Under the pieces are notes generated by a model. The model was given only the letters and a program-made list of their open reading frames with translations. It had not been told where the DNA came from and searched no databases. Below, in pieces: positions 1 to 6,952 of a DNA stretch of 10,317 bases. Made by a program: the position numbers and the translations under genes. The DNA comes from Gammaproteobacteria bacterium (lineage in GTDB: Bacteria > Pseudomonadota > Gammaproteobacteria > Pseudomonadales > Azotimanducaceae_A): contig JAPOON010000574.1 of assembly GCA_026713405.1 (NCBI GenBank), positions 1 through 10,317 on the forward strand, written 5' to 3'. Numbering within the stretch: the stretch's first letter is position 1; the number at the start of each line of letters is the position of its first letter.

Positions 1-173
1 ATTGCTGGAATCCAGCAAGGGTGTGCTCGCGTGAGGTCAGTCCCGGTATCTTCAACCGCAACCGTAGGTCAGGGCGCTTCCGGCGCCGTGCAACCCGCAC
101 AGACCGCCGCAATTGCCGCACCGCCAAGGGCTCTTGTCGCTGTGTTCATGGTGTTGCTTCGTTGCGTTGTCAT
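1..173 (-). pseudogene. possible lipoprotein gene, interrupted by in-frame TGA and cut by the window edge
   Basis: A reading frame begins with ATG at 173, 17 nt after the stop of the upstream DUF6265-type gene, with a purine-rich GGGGA site 6 nt before it. A second ATG lies at 149. The first 34 residues look like a lipoprotein signal: a polar start, a hydrophobic stretch (ALGGAAIAAV), then CAGC and a Pro/Ala-rich linker (TAPEAP). The lipobox is atypical, with Cys rather than Leu at -3. A TGA at 69-71 ends the frame. Beyond it the same frame stays open to the edge for 22 codons (PTVAVEDTGTDLTR and onward), reading like a continuation of the linker. It could be a nonsense-mutated lipoprotein gene, a sequence error, or chance; another frame is also open across the last 60 bases. 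No family recognised. Confidence 0.3.
2..18. repeat. 17-bp near-perfect palindrome
   Basis: TTGCTGGA (2-9) and TCCAGCAA (11-18) are exact inverted repeats separated by one base. It lies at the extreme left edge, so its wider context, such as being half of a longer repeat or an operator, cannot be seen. Confidence 0.5.
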
Positions 174-190
174 CGGACTTCCCCGGTGAC

Positions 191-694
191 TCAGCGTCGG
201 GCATCGCTGCGCGGGGAGAGGTCGACACTGAAAGCACCCTCCTGGGTTTCCACGTCGATCCTGAACATATCGGCAGCAGGGCGACTGTAGGTCAGCGTTC
301 TGAACCCTTCGCCATCCACCGTGCCCCTGAAACGTGCCCGTCTTCCTTCGAGTTCCGTCAGTACCAGCTTCTGGAAGCCCGGCATGCCGGGCTGCCTTTC
401 CGGGTTCCATGGCTGAACGTGCAGTGCCAGCGTCCCGTTTTCCTCTCGGATGAACAGCAGTTCCAGCATGACTGTCTTGTCGTCGCCGGTCATGCGCACG
501 AGTGCCGCCATGGTTCCCGCGCCGGGCTCGCTCCAGGTCTCCTCCAGCGTGCGGTCGCCGAGTTGGCCGACCCAGGAGCCGGTGATCCAGCCAAGGTCGG
601 CAACGCGCGCCGATGCGGTTTCCTCCGCATCGGCTGCCAGCACGGGGCCGGCGCCGATGACCAGGAGCAGTGCTGCGAATCTGATGCTTTTCAT
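191..694 (-). CDS. exported DUF6265-type protein
   Basis: This encodes a 167-residue protein of unknown function that resembles DUF6265 domain proteins. Residues 1-20 form a clear Sec signal peptide (basic MKSIR, hydrophobic FAALLLVIGAG, PVLA before the likely cut), so the product should act in the periplasm. The mature part opens with the family-like pattern LGWITGSWVGQ (about 34-44), followed by EETWSEPGAGTMAALVR (51-67), and continues with beta-strand-rich sequence suggestive of a small lipocalin-like or ligand-binding barrel; that fold is inference. ATG at 694 was chosen because the signal peptide begins exactly there; the upstream sequence (GGGAAAAAAACCC) is only a weak ribosome site. 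It starts 37 nt after the ribokinase stop and is probably co-transcribed with it. No enzymatic motif is visible. Confidence 0.8.
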   Translation of the reverse strand: MKSIRFAALLLVIGAGPVLAADAEETASARVADLGWITGSWVGQLGDRTLEETWSEPGAGTMAALVRMTGDDKTVMLELLFIREENGTLALHVQPWNPERQPGMPGFQKLVLTELEGRRARFRGTVDGEGFRTLTYSRPAADMFRIDVETQEGAFSVDLSPRSDARR

Positions 695-731
695 GGGTTT
701 TTTTCCCGGGTTCGTGGGTTGGGTGAATCGT

Positions 732-1619
732 TTACAGGTCTGCCGAAGTCGGCATGGAAGGCCCCGCGCCGGGACGCTGTACGCAGATGGACGCGGCCCT
801 ATTGGCATAGGCCAGGCCGGAAGCGAGGGGGTCGCCGGCGCACAGGCGCGCTGCCAGCGCTCCCACGAAGCAGTCTCCCGCACCGGTGGTATCCACCGCG
901 GTTACCGCATGACCCGGGTGTTCGATCACCTCGTCTCCGTCGATGGCGATGGAGCCTTCCTTCCCTCGGGTTACCACGACGACCTGTTCGCGGAAGCGGC
1001 GGCAGGCCAGGGCGGCGTCGATCTGCTCCTCACGGCTGGACGCGGCCATGCCGGAGAAGAACGCCAATTCGATCTCGTTGACGATCAGGATGTCTGCAAG
1101 GGCGAGCAGGGATACGGCATCCGGGACCGCGGGGGCGGCGTTGAGCATGGTGACAGCACCGGTTGCCCGGCCTCGCTCAAGGAAAGCGGCCACCGTGTCG
1201 ACCGGCACTTCGAGTTGAGCGACCAGTACATCTCCACGCCGGATCGGGGCTTCGGCGAGCATGGTGGGATGGAGCCGCGCATTGGCTCCGGGAATGACCA
1301 CGATGGAGTTCTCGCCGGCCGCGTCGACGACGATCATCGCGGTGCCGGTCGGTGCGTCCACTTCCGCCAGCTGAGTCCCGACGCCGTTTTCAGCCAGGTG
1401 CGCCCGGAGGTCCGCGGCGAATGGGTCCCTGCCCAGGCAGCCGATCATGGTGGTGGGGGCGCCGAGCTTTGCCGCGGCTACCGCCTGGTTGGCGCCCTTG
1501 CCGCCGGGAAACCGGGCGAAGGTCTCGCCGGTCAGCGTCTCGCCGGGACGCGGTATGGCCTGCGCGGTGGCCACCAGGTCCATGTTGATCGATCCGGCGA
1601 CGATCACACCCCCGGGCAT
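732..1619 (-). CDS. rbsK: ribokinase (PfkB family)
   Basis: This is a 295-residue sugar kinase that should phosphorylate D-ribose to ribose-5-phosphate with ATP in the cytoplasm. Both PfkB signatures are present: the Gly-rich N-terminal signature with GGKGANQ at 39-45 and the C-terminal DTTGAGD at 243-249, whose last Asp (D249) is the expected catalytic base. The substrate-side motif SINMD (10-14), the NAAPA segment (160-164), NEIE (181-184) and the VTRGKEGS ATP-site strand (217-224) all fit RbsK, as does the GAGPSMP tail; the length is slightly shorter than usual. The ATG at 1619 has a poorly placed AGAGG about 11 nt upstream. No ribose transporter or regulator is visible here, so the true sugar is not fixed by context; other PfkB nucleoside or sugar kinases remain possible. 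The 160-bp gap to the upstream lyase gene suggests a separate promoter, though I found no convincing one. Confidence 0.85.
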   Translation of the reverse strand: MPGGVIVAGSINMDLVATAQAIPRPGETLTGETFARFPGGKGANQAVAAAKLGAPTTMIGCLGRDPFAADLRAHLAENGVGTQLAEVDAPTGTAMIVVDAAGENSIVVIPGANARLHPTMLAEAPIRRGDVLVAQLEVPVDTVAAFLERGRATGAVTMLNAAPAVPDAVSLLALADILIVNEIELAFFSGMAASSREEQIDAALACRRFREQVVVVTRGKEGSIAIDGDEVIEHPGHAVTAVDTTGAGDCFVGALAARLCAGDPLASGLAYANRAASICVQRPGAGPSMPTSADL

Positions 1620-1779
1620 CGGTCAAAAAGCCTCTCGATGATTGCAGGCGAGGCGCTCCGCCGGCAAAGGGCCCTTGACGGCGCTTCGCTGCAGAACCGG
1701 GCAACCAGCGGAAACCGGTACTCGCGGCGGTGCCGCACGGAGCCCGTGATTCATGCCACCTCGCCGGCAGCGGCTGCCC

Positions 1780-3435
1780 TCAGGTTGTCAGCCACTCGAA
1801 CTGCTGTGGCTTGCGCCCGGCCCTTGGGTGAATCAGCACGTTCACCAGTGCGGGGCCGTCGAACGCCATGGCTTCGTCGAGTGCGCCGCGCAGGTCTGCG
1901 GGTTCCTCGACGTACAGGCCCTTGCCGCCCAGCGCCTCCATCATCCCTTCGTAACGGGCACCGTAGGTGAGTATGGGCGGTGGCACGGTCTTGCCTGGCT
2001 CGATGGGCCCGACTCCGCCGCCGATGCCGCCGTTGTTCAACAAGACGATCTTCACCGGCAGCTTGTAGCGCACCATCGTCTCGATCTCCATGCCGGAAAA
2101 ACCGAAGGCGCTGTCGCCCTGCACGGCAACCACGGGCTGGCCCGGGCTGGTCACCGCGGCGGCGACGGCAAAGCCGAGGCCGATGCCCATGGTGCCGTAG
2201 GTGCCGGCATCGAGGCGGTGCCTGGGCGCCCGGTTGACCATGCGGGTGCGGCCGATGTCCATGGTGTTGGCGCCTTCGCCGATGATGATGGCGTCTTCCG
2301 GCAGCCAGGACTCGATGTCGCGGTAGGCGCGGTAGTAGTTCATCGGCGACGACTCGTCGTCGATCATGGGCTGTACCGCTTCGAGGTTCGCCTGGGCCTT
2401 GCCCCGCAACTGGTCGCGCCAGGCGGTTTCCGCGGGATAGAACCATTGGCGGTTGTCGAGGCCCCGGTTGAGTTGCCCGACGATCGCCTTGCCGTCGCCG
2501 GCCAGGGCAACTTCAGCCGGGACGTTGGCGCCGATTTCCTCCGGCGCGATATCGATCTGGACCACCCGCACATCGGGCCGGAAGCGGGGCGGCTGGCCGA
2601 AATGCAGGATCCAGTTGAGCCGCGCGCCCATCAGCACGATCAGGTCGGCCTCCTTCAGGGCCGTGCTGCGCGCGGCGCCCACCGAGAGGGGGTCATCGTC
2701 CGGCAGGACGCCCTTGCCCAGTGGTGATGCGAGAAACGGCAGTTGCGTGCGCTCGATGAACTCCCGCACCTCGTTTTCCGCCTGGGACCAGGCCATGCCC
2801 TTGCCGACGATCACCAGCGGCCGCTCGGCCGATTCCAGGGCGGAGAGCGCTGCTTCGACAGCTTCCGGGTCAGCATGAGTGCGCGGCGACTCGCCGACCG
2901 TTGCAGCCTGCACGACCGCTTCCGCGTCGACCTCCCCGCGGATGATGTCGTCGGGAAAATCCAGGTATACCGGGCCGGGACGTCCGAACTTCGAGTGGCG
3001 TACGGCCTGCTCCACGTAGTAGGGAATGCGCTCGGTGTGCTCGATGGCGTGCGCGTACTTGCAGTAGGGCGCGGCCAGTTCTACCTGGCGCTCCTCCTGA
3101 AAGCCGCCCATGCCGTTCTGATAGACGGGCGACGCACCGCCGATCAGAATCATGGGCCAACAGTTCTGCTGGGCGTTGGCCAGCCCGGCAAAGGCGTGGA
3201 TGACACCCGGCCCGGACACCGTCAGGCAGGCCTGGGGGCGGCCCGTGAGATAGCTGGCGGCCTGGGCGGCGTAGCTGGCGGACTGCTCGTTGCGCATGCC
3301 GATGAAAGTGATGCCGGCCTTCTGCGCGGCGAACGCGGCGCCGACCACGGGGAAGCCGACGATGCCGAACATGTAGTCGACACCCTGTTGCTTGAGGCTC
3401 TGCGCCATCAGGGTGGCGCCGTCGATTTTTTCCAC
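1780..3435 (-). CDS. ThDP-dependent 2-hydroxyacyl-CoA lyase / oxalyl-CoA decarboxylase family enzyme
   Basis: This 551-residue protein has the full three-domain ThDP layout. The PYR domain carries FGIVGFPV (23-30) and the cofactor-activating Glu in GMRNEQSA (E50). A central Rossmann-like domain spans about 190-330. The PP domain has GEGANTMDIGRT (386-397), HRLDAGTYGTMGIGLGF (406-422) and the ThDP/Mg motif starting GDSAFGFSGME (440-450) and closing with NNGG (467-470). The GANTMDIGRT block and the C-terminus RKPQQFEWLT resemble eukaryotic and bacterial HACL more than Oxc. HACL cleaves 2-hydroxyacyl-CoA to an aldehyde or ketone plus formyl-CoA; Oxc decarboxylates oxalyl-CoA to formyl-CoA. The Tyr that I recall after NNxGI in both families appears as Gly472, which may alter substrate choice. 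It starts at GTG with a good AGGAG site, 14 nt after an Frc-like CoA-transferase gene, so it is surely in that operon. Substrate unknown. Confidence 0.85.
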   Translation of the reverse strand: MEKIDGATLMAQSLKQQGVDYMFGIVGFPVVGAAFAAQKAGITFIGMRNEQSASYAAQAASYLTGRPQACLTVSGPGVIHAFAGLANAQQNCWPMILIGGASPVYQNGMGGFQEERQVELAAPYCKYAHAIEHTERIPYYVEQAVRHSKFGRPGPVYLDFPDDIIRGEVDAEAVVQAATVGESPRTHADPEAVEAALSALESAERPLVIVGKGMAWSQAENEVREFIERTQLPFLASPLGKGVLPDDDPLSVGAARSTALKEADLIVLMGARLNWILHFGQPPRFRPDVRVVQIDIAPEEIGANVPAEVALAGDGKAIVGQLNRGLDNRQWFYPAETAWRDQLRGKAQANLEAVQPMIDDESSPMNYYRAYRDIESWLPEDAIIIGEGANTMDIGRTRMVNRAPRHRLDAGTYGTMGIGLGFAVAAAVTSPGQPVVAVQGDSAFGFSGMEIETMVRYKLPVKIVLLNNGGIGGGVGPIEPGKTVPPPILTYGARYEGMMEALGGKGLYVEEPADLRGALDEAMAFDGPALVNVLIHPRAGRKPQQFEWLTT

Positions 3436-3440
3436 GATTA

Positions 3441-3445
3441 CTCCT
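3441..3445 (-). promoter_or_regulatory. Shine-Dalgarno AGGAG deciding a GTG start
   Basis: AGGAG lies 5 nt before the GTG at 3435, in the 14-nt gap after the upstream CoA-transferase stop. It supports the GTG start of the lyase over any internal ATG, since the ThDP domain would be damaged by a later start. Confidence 0.75.
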
Positions 3446-3449
3446 GGTT

Positions 3450-4652
3450 TCAGTTGTCCTGTTCCTTTGGCCCCGCAATCACGCCGTCGCGCAGCAGGGT
3501 TTCCAGTTCGTCCCTGTCCAGCTCGAGGTCGGCGGCGAGAACTTCGGTGGAATGCTGGCCGAGCAACGGGGCTGCCTGAATGGGTACGCTGCTCTCCGAC
3601 ATGCGTGCCGGCCAGCCCAGCACGCGCACCCTGCCGTGCCGGGGATGCTCGATCTCCTGGATGAAGCCGCGCTCGATCAGGTGCCCGTTCTCGTAGAGGT
3701 CCCTGGTGTCGAGCACGGCGCTCGCCGGGACGCCGCCTTCGGCAAGCTCGCGCATGGCTTCAAACTTGTCCCGCGCCATGGTCCAGGCGGTGATCTCGTC
3801 GCGCAGCGCCCTGTCGTGTTTCGCGCGCTCCCGGGGGGCGGCGAAACGGGGGTCGTTTTCCAGTTCAGGACGGCCGAGCACAACGCACAGGTCGCGCCAC
3901 ATGCGCGGTGTCACCGCCATGAGGTAAACGTAGTCGTTGGGGCCGCCACCCTTGCAGGGGTACAGCGACATGGTCGAAAGTTCCTCGGCGCCGGTACGCC
4001 GTGTCGGACGCTGCCCGTAGCGCGTCCGCGAGGCTGCCGTGCGCAGGTAGTACGTCATCGCCTCCTGCATGGAGAGTTCGATGAACTGGCCCTTGCCGGT
4101 CTTCAGTTTCTGCACGTACGCGGCCGATATGGCCAGGGCCATCTGCACGCCGGTGCCGGCATCGCCCATGGTCGGGCCGGGGCGCATGGGCGGCCCATCC
4201 GCATTCCCCGTAATGGAGAAGGCGCCCGCGGCAGCCTGGGCGACCATGTCGTAGCTCTTGTAGTCGGCCCAGGGGCCGTCCAGGCCGAACCCCTTGATGC
4301 GCGCATAGATGATGTCGGGCCTGGCGGCCCGGATGGCGTCGTAGCCGATATCCAGCTTCTCGATGACGCCCGGGCCGTAGTTCTCCACGAAGACATCGTA
4401 ACCAGCCACCATCTGCAGCAGCAGGTCGCGCCCCCGTGGTTTTCGCAGGTCGAGCGCGATGGAACGCTTGTTGCTGTTCCAGACATAGAAGTATTCGTCG
4501 TCACCGTCGAGCAGGTATCTGCCCGGGTCGCCGGTGCCCGGAGCCTCGACCTTCACCACGTCGGCGCCGAGCCAGGCCAGGCACTGCGTACAGGATGTGC
4601 CGGCCTCGTATTGGGTCATGTCCAGTATGCGCAGTCCGTCCAGTGCTGCCAT
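3450..4652 (-). CDS. class III (CaiB/BaiF/Frc) CoA-transferase
   Basis: This 400-residue enzyme belongs to the family III CoA-transferases, which move CoA between carboxylic acids via an aspartyl-CoA anhydride. The N-terminus LDGLRILDMTQYEAG (4-18), LAWLGADVVKVEAPGTGDPGR (25-45), NKRSIALDLRKPRGR (61-75) and VENYGPGVIEKL (89-100) are family hallmarks. The catalytic Asp is D164 in PTMGDAGTG. The C-terminal part (CKGGGPNDYVYLMAV, then APLLGQHSTEVL) parallels formyl-CoA transferase Frc. ATG at 4652 is supported by GGAGG 8 nt upstream. It lies immediately before the HACL/Oxc-like lyase gene, an arrangement that recalls Frc/Oxc. I infer that it loads the lyase substrate, possibly using formyl-CoA as donor. 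Donor and acceptor cannot be read from sequence; dehydratase- or racemase-type members of this superfamily are less likely alternatives. Confidence 0.88.
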   Translation of the reverse strand: MAALDGLRILDMTQYEAGTSCTQCLAWLGADVVKVEAPGTGDPGRYLLDGDDEYFYVWNSNKRSIALDLRKPRGRDLLLQMVAGYDVFVENYGPGVIEKLDIGYDAIRAARPDIIYARIKGFGLDGPWADYKSYDMVAQAAAGAFSITGNADGPPMRPGPTMGDAGTGVQMALAISAAYVQKLKTGKGQFIELSMQEAMTYYLRTAASRTRYGQRPTRRTGAEELSTMSLYPCKGGGPNDYVYLMAVTPRMWRDLCVVLGRPELENDPRFAAPRERAKHDRALRDEITAWTMARDKFEAMRELAEGGVPASAVLDTRDLYENGHLIERGFIQEIEHPRHGRVRVLGWPARMSESSVPIQAAPLLGQHSTEVLAADLELDRDELETLLRDGVIAGPKEQDN

Positions 4653-4769
4653 GCGTGTGCCCTCCGCGCGGGAAAACTAAGCTCTGGCGGTGGTGAAAGC
4701 AACCGCGGGATGTCTCGGCGGGCAGGATTGCCCCGTGGCGGGCAAGGGCGGAGGCCGGGGCAAGTGCTG

Positions 4770-5972
4770 CTACCTCAAGACGTTCTTCTCGATGAGCGCG
4801 GTCACCCGCTCCGCCTCCACGCCGGCTTGCAGCAGCACTTCGCGGGTGTGCTGGCCGCGGTCGGGCGCCGGGCCGCGCACGTCGATGTCGGCGCCCCTTA
4901 TCTCGAATGGGGCCGCGACGATTTCCATGGCCCCTGCGCGTTCGTGGATGATCAGTGAGAAGGCGCCGCGTTCGCGCAGTGCCGGGTCGTCGATGACTTC
5001 GGGCAACTCCGCGGCGGGTTCCCAGATCATGCCGGTCGCGTCGAGCTTTTCGCGCCAGTATTCGAGGTCGTGGCTGGCGAACAGGGCTTCCAGTTCGGGT
5101 ACGAGTTCCTCGCCGTGCTCGACCAGGCCGAGGGCCGATTGAAAACGCTCGTCGGCCGCCCAGTCGTCCCGCCCGAGCATGGCGCAGAACTTCGGCCAGT
5201 AGGGCATGGGTAGCGGCGAGACCATTGCGATCCAGCGGTCGTCGGCGGTGCGGTAGTAATTCCAGATCGGGTTGGGGGGCACCTTGCGGCTGGTCTTGTC
5301 AGGCTGTGTTCGCTCGTAGAGCGCGTTGGTGACGTCGGTGGCCAGGGCCCAGATGCCGGTGCGTTGCAGCGTCACCTCGACGTATTGACCCTCGCCCGTT
5401 TTCTCCTGGAGGCGCAGGGCGGCAAGGATGCTGGCCAGCAGGTTGAGTGCCGTGGTCCGGTCGCCGTACCCCGCCCGGGACATCAGGGGCCCGTCATCGC
5501 GGTCGCCGAATACCGACATGGCGCCGGAGCGCGCCCAGAACGCGTTCTGGTCGAACGCCGCGCGGTGGCTGTCCGGCCCGTTGGTGCCGTAGCCGGACAG
5601 CACGGCATAGACCGCGCCCGGGGACAGTTCGTGAATGTCCCGGTCGGTGAGGCGATAGCGCTCGAGTCGCGGCTGGGTCAAATTGGTGATGAACACGTTG
5701 GACTGGGCCGCAAGCCGGTGCACGATCTCCACGCCCTCCGGATTCTCGAGGTCGACGCAGATGCCCCGCTTGCCGCGGTTGTCGAACTGGAAACAGGGCG
5801 CCACGTAGTCTTCGCCGTACAGTTCGGAGTAGATTCGGCGATAGCCGTCGCCTTCCACCGGCTCGACCTTGACGACATCGGCCCCCATGTCTGCCATCAG
5901 TGCGGCGCAACTTGGGCCCGCCAGCCAGCCCGCTACTTCCAGAACCCTGATTCCCTCCAGTGGTGCAGACAC
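4770..5972 (-). CDS. class III (CaiB/BaiF) CoA-transferase, first gene of the minus-strand operon
   Basis: A second 400-residue family III CoA-transferase, clearly diverged from the adjacent one. It shows LEGIRVLEVAGWLAGP (5-20), MADMGADVVKVEPVEGD (26-42), NRGKRGICVDLENPEG (65-80) and LSGYGTNGP (125-133). The catalytic Asp is D171 in RAGYGDRTTAL, inside the usual helix start, and GEGQYVEVTL follows as in active members. Both transferases keep the Asp, so this is not obviously an active/inactive pair; they may be homodimers with different substrates, or subunits of a heterodimer as in BbsEF. The start is GTG at 5972 with GGGAG 8 nt upstream. A 117-nt gap with no visible terminator separates it from the next gene. 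It probably activates the pathway's entry acid or recycles CoA from a product; which one is inference. Confidence 0.87.
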   Translation of the reverse strand: MSAPLEGIRVLEVAGWLAGPSCAALMADMGADVVKVEPVEGDGYRRIYSELYGEDYVAPCFQFDNRGKRGICVDLENPEGVEIVHRLAAQSNVFITNLTQPRLERYRLTDRDIHELSPGAVYAVLSGYGTNGPDSHRAAFDQNAFWARSGAMSVFGDRDDGPLMSRAGYGDRTTALNLLASILAALRLQEKTGEGQYVEVTLQRTGIWALATDVTNALYERTQPDKTSRKVPPNPIWNYYRTADDRWIAMVSPLPMPYWPKFCAMLGRDDWAADERFQSALGLVEHGEELVPELEALFASHDLEYWREKLDATGMIWEPAAELPEVIDDPALRERGAFSLIIHERAGAMEIVAAPFEIRGADIDVRGPAPDRGQHTREVLLQAGVEAERVTALIEKNVLR

Positions 5973-5980
5973 GCTCGGTA

Positions 5981-5985
5981 CTCCC
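5981..5985 (-). promoter_or_regulatory. Shine-Dalgarno GGGAG deciding a GTG start
   Basis: GGGAG sits 8 nt upstream of GTG 5972. The N-terminal LEGIRVLEVAG motif characteristic of the family begins five residues in, so this start is strongly favoured. Confidence 0.7.
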
Positions 5986-6003
5986 GTGAATTTTCAACTT
6001 CCC

Positions 6004-6031
6004 ATTATGGTGCAGGACGCAGCCTGGTCGC
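6004..6031 (-). promoter_or_regulatory. candidate promoter of the CoA-transferase/lyase operon
   Basis: On the minus strand a CATAAT hexamer (6004-6009) matches the -10 consensus at 5 of 6 positions. A weak -35, GCGACC (6026-6031), lies 16 nt upstream. Transcription would begin about 25 nt before the GTG at 5972, leaving room for the GGGAG site. The -35 is poor, so an activator may be needed; no operator palindrome was recognised. Confidence 0.4.
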
Positions 6032-6078
6032 TCGCCGGCCCAAATTGGCTGGCTCCTTTCAGTGGTCCCGGAACTGTC

Positions 6079-6127
6079 CTGACGGAAACTGATCGGGAAG
6101 CGCACAATCGGCATTTTGGGGTAGAGT
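6079..6127 (+). promoter_or_regulatory. candidate promoter region of the crotonase operon
   Basis: Two weak alternatives are visible: CTGACG (6079-6084) with CACAAT (6103-6108) at 18-nt spacing, and a TAGAGT -10-like hexamer (6122-6127) without a recognisable -35, which would give a very short leader. No clear Shine-Dalgarno precedes the ATG at 6138, which would fit a short or leaderless message. Neither option is strong. Confidence 0.25.
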
Positions 6128-6137
6128 AGCGCGCCTT

Positions 6138-6926
6138 ATGAGTGACTATGCAACCATCCGGGTCGATCGGGACGGCACGCTGACCCCCCGCACGCTGAAC
6201 CGCCCGGAGCACCGCAACGGCATGTCGAACCGCATGGTGCGGGAAGTCTACGAGGCACTGGGCGGGATTGCCGGCGATGGCGCGACCCGTGTGCTGGTGC
6301 TGACCGGGGCGGGTGACTCTTTCTGCCCGGGCGCCGACATGAGCCTGTCCACCAGTGACCAGGCGGACCCGGCAGAGACCGCGCCCATCGACCAGGTCTG
6401 TTTCCAGGTGCCGGCACTGCTGCACGAGATGCCCGCGGTCACCCTGGCCGCCATCAATGGCCCCTGCGCCGGGGCGGGGTTGGGTTGGGCGTGCGGCGCC
6501 GACCTGCGCGTGGCCACGCGACGGGCGCGCTTCAACACCGCGTTCGTCAACGTGGCCTTCGCCGGAGACATGGGCATTCCCTGGAGCCTGCCGCGGTTGG
6601 TCGGCGCCGCCAAGGCCCGGGAGCTTTCCCTGATCTGCGAGAAGTTCGATGCGGAAACGGCGCTGCAGATCGGGTTGGTCGCCCGGGTTTTCGACGACGA
6701 TGCCTTCGAGCGGGAGACCCGCGCGATCGTGGAGGGGCTGCTGGCGCGGTCGCCGGTTGCGCTCAAGACGTTGAAATCCCACTATGTTGCGGCGGAACGC
6801 ATGACCTATTCCGATTTCATCGCCCTCGAAACGGAGCGTCATTTCCAGATTGGCAAGATGCAGGACACGCGGGAAGCGTTCCGGGCGTTCCTGGAAAAAC
6901 GCGCGCCGGTCTTCAGCGGGCGTTGA
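6138..6926 (+). CDS. enoyl-CoA hydratase/isomerase (crotonase) family protein
   Basis: This 262-residue crotonase carries LNRPEHRNGMS (20-30), the first oxyanion-hole segment GDSFCPGADMS (59-69) and the second, NGPCAGAGLG (107-116). At the active site the hydratase Glu expected near the QPE position is replaced (NTAFVNVAF), while an Asp (D144) lies in AGDMGIPWSLPRLVG, where PaaG-type isomerases carry VPDxGGSW. It is therefore less likely to be a standard 2-enoyl-CoA hydratase and more likely an isomerase, hydrolase or other crotonase acting on an acyl-CoA; this rests on my unaided alignment. It is the first gene of the plus-strand operon, 26 nt before the SDR gene, and lies divergently to the CoA-transferase/lyase operon. 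Cytoplasmic. The start is the first ATG in frame with the family N-terminus. Confidence 0.85.
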   Translation: MSDYATIRVDRDGTLTPRTLNRPEHRNGMSNRMVREVYEALGGIAGDGATRVLVLTGAGDSFCPGADMSLSTSDQADPAETAPIDQVCFQVPALLHEMPAVTLAAINGPCAGAGLGWACGADLRVATRRARFNTAFVNVAFAGDMGIPWSLPRLVGAAKARELSLICEKFDAETALQIGLVARVFDDDAFERETRAIVEGLLARSPVALKTLKSHYVAAERMTYSDFIALETERHFQIGKMQDTREAFRAFLEKRAPVFSGR

Positions 6927-6952
6927 GTGGCTAACCGGGGGCGGGAGGAACG

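Noticed and set aside
1623..1754. 43-codon minus-strand frame between the lyase and ribokinase genes, with GAGG 4 nt before its ATG and a stop 3 nt before the ribokinase ATG
   Set aside because: The layout is tempting for a leader peptide, but the sequence is Arg/Pro-rich, shows no family resemblance and looks like ordinary GC-rich filler.
1766..1778. GGCAG/CTGCC hairpin at the 3' end of the lyase gene
   Set aside because: It is a 5-bp stem with a 3-nt loop, overlapping the end of the coding region without a following T-run; too weak to call a terminator.
450..1970. Very long plus-strand open frame antisense to the ribokinase gene
   Set aside because: It is the mirror frame of real minus-strand genes in GC-rich DNA; its translation has no recognisable domain and spans a ribokinase with all its motifs.
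4653..4769. Gap between the two CoA-transferase genes as a possible small gene or promoter
   Set aside because: Apart from the GGAGG ribosome site at 4661-4665 no promoter, hairpin or credible frame was seen.
3552..4958. Long plus-strand open frame across the CoA-transferase genes
   Set aside because: Same effect: it is antisense to a convincing CoA-transferase and crosses into the next gene with no protein features.
5994..6842. Minus-strand frame opposite the crotonase gene
   Set aside because: It overlaps a well-supported crotonase and the divergent promoter region and has low-complexity composition.
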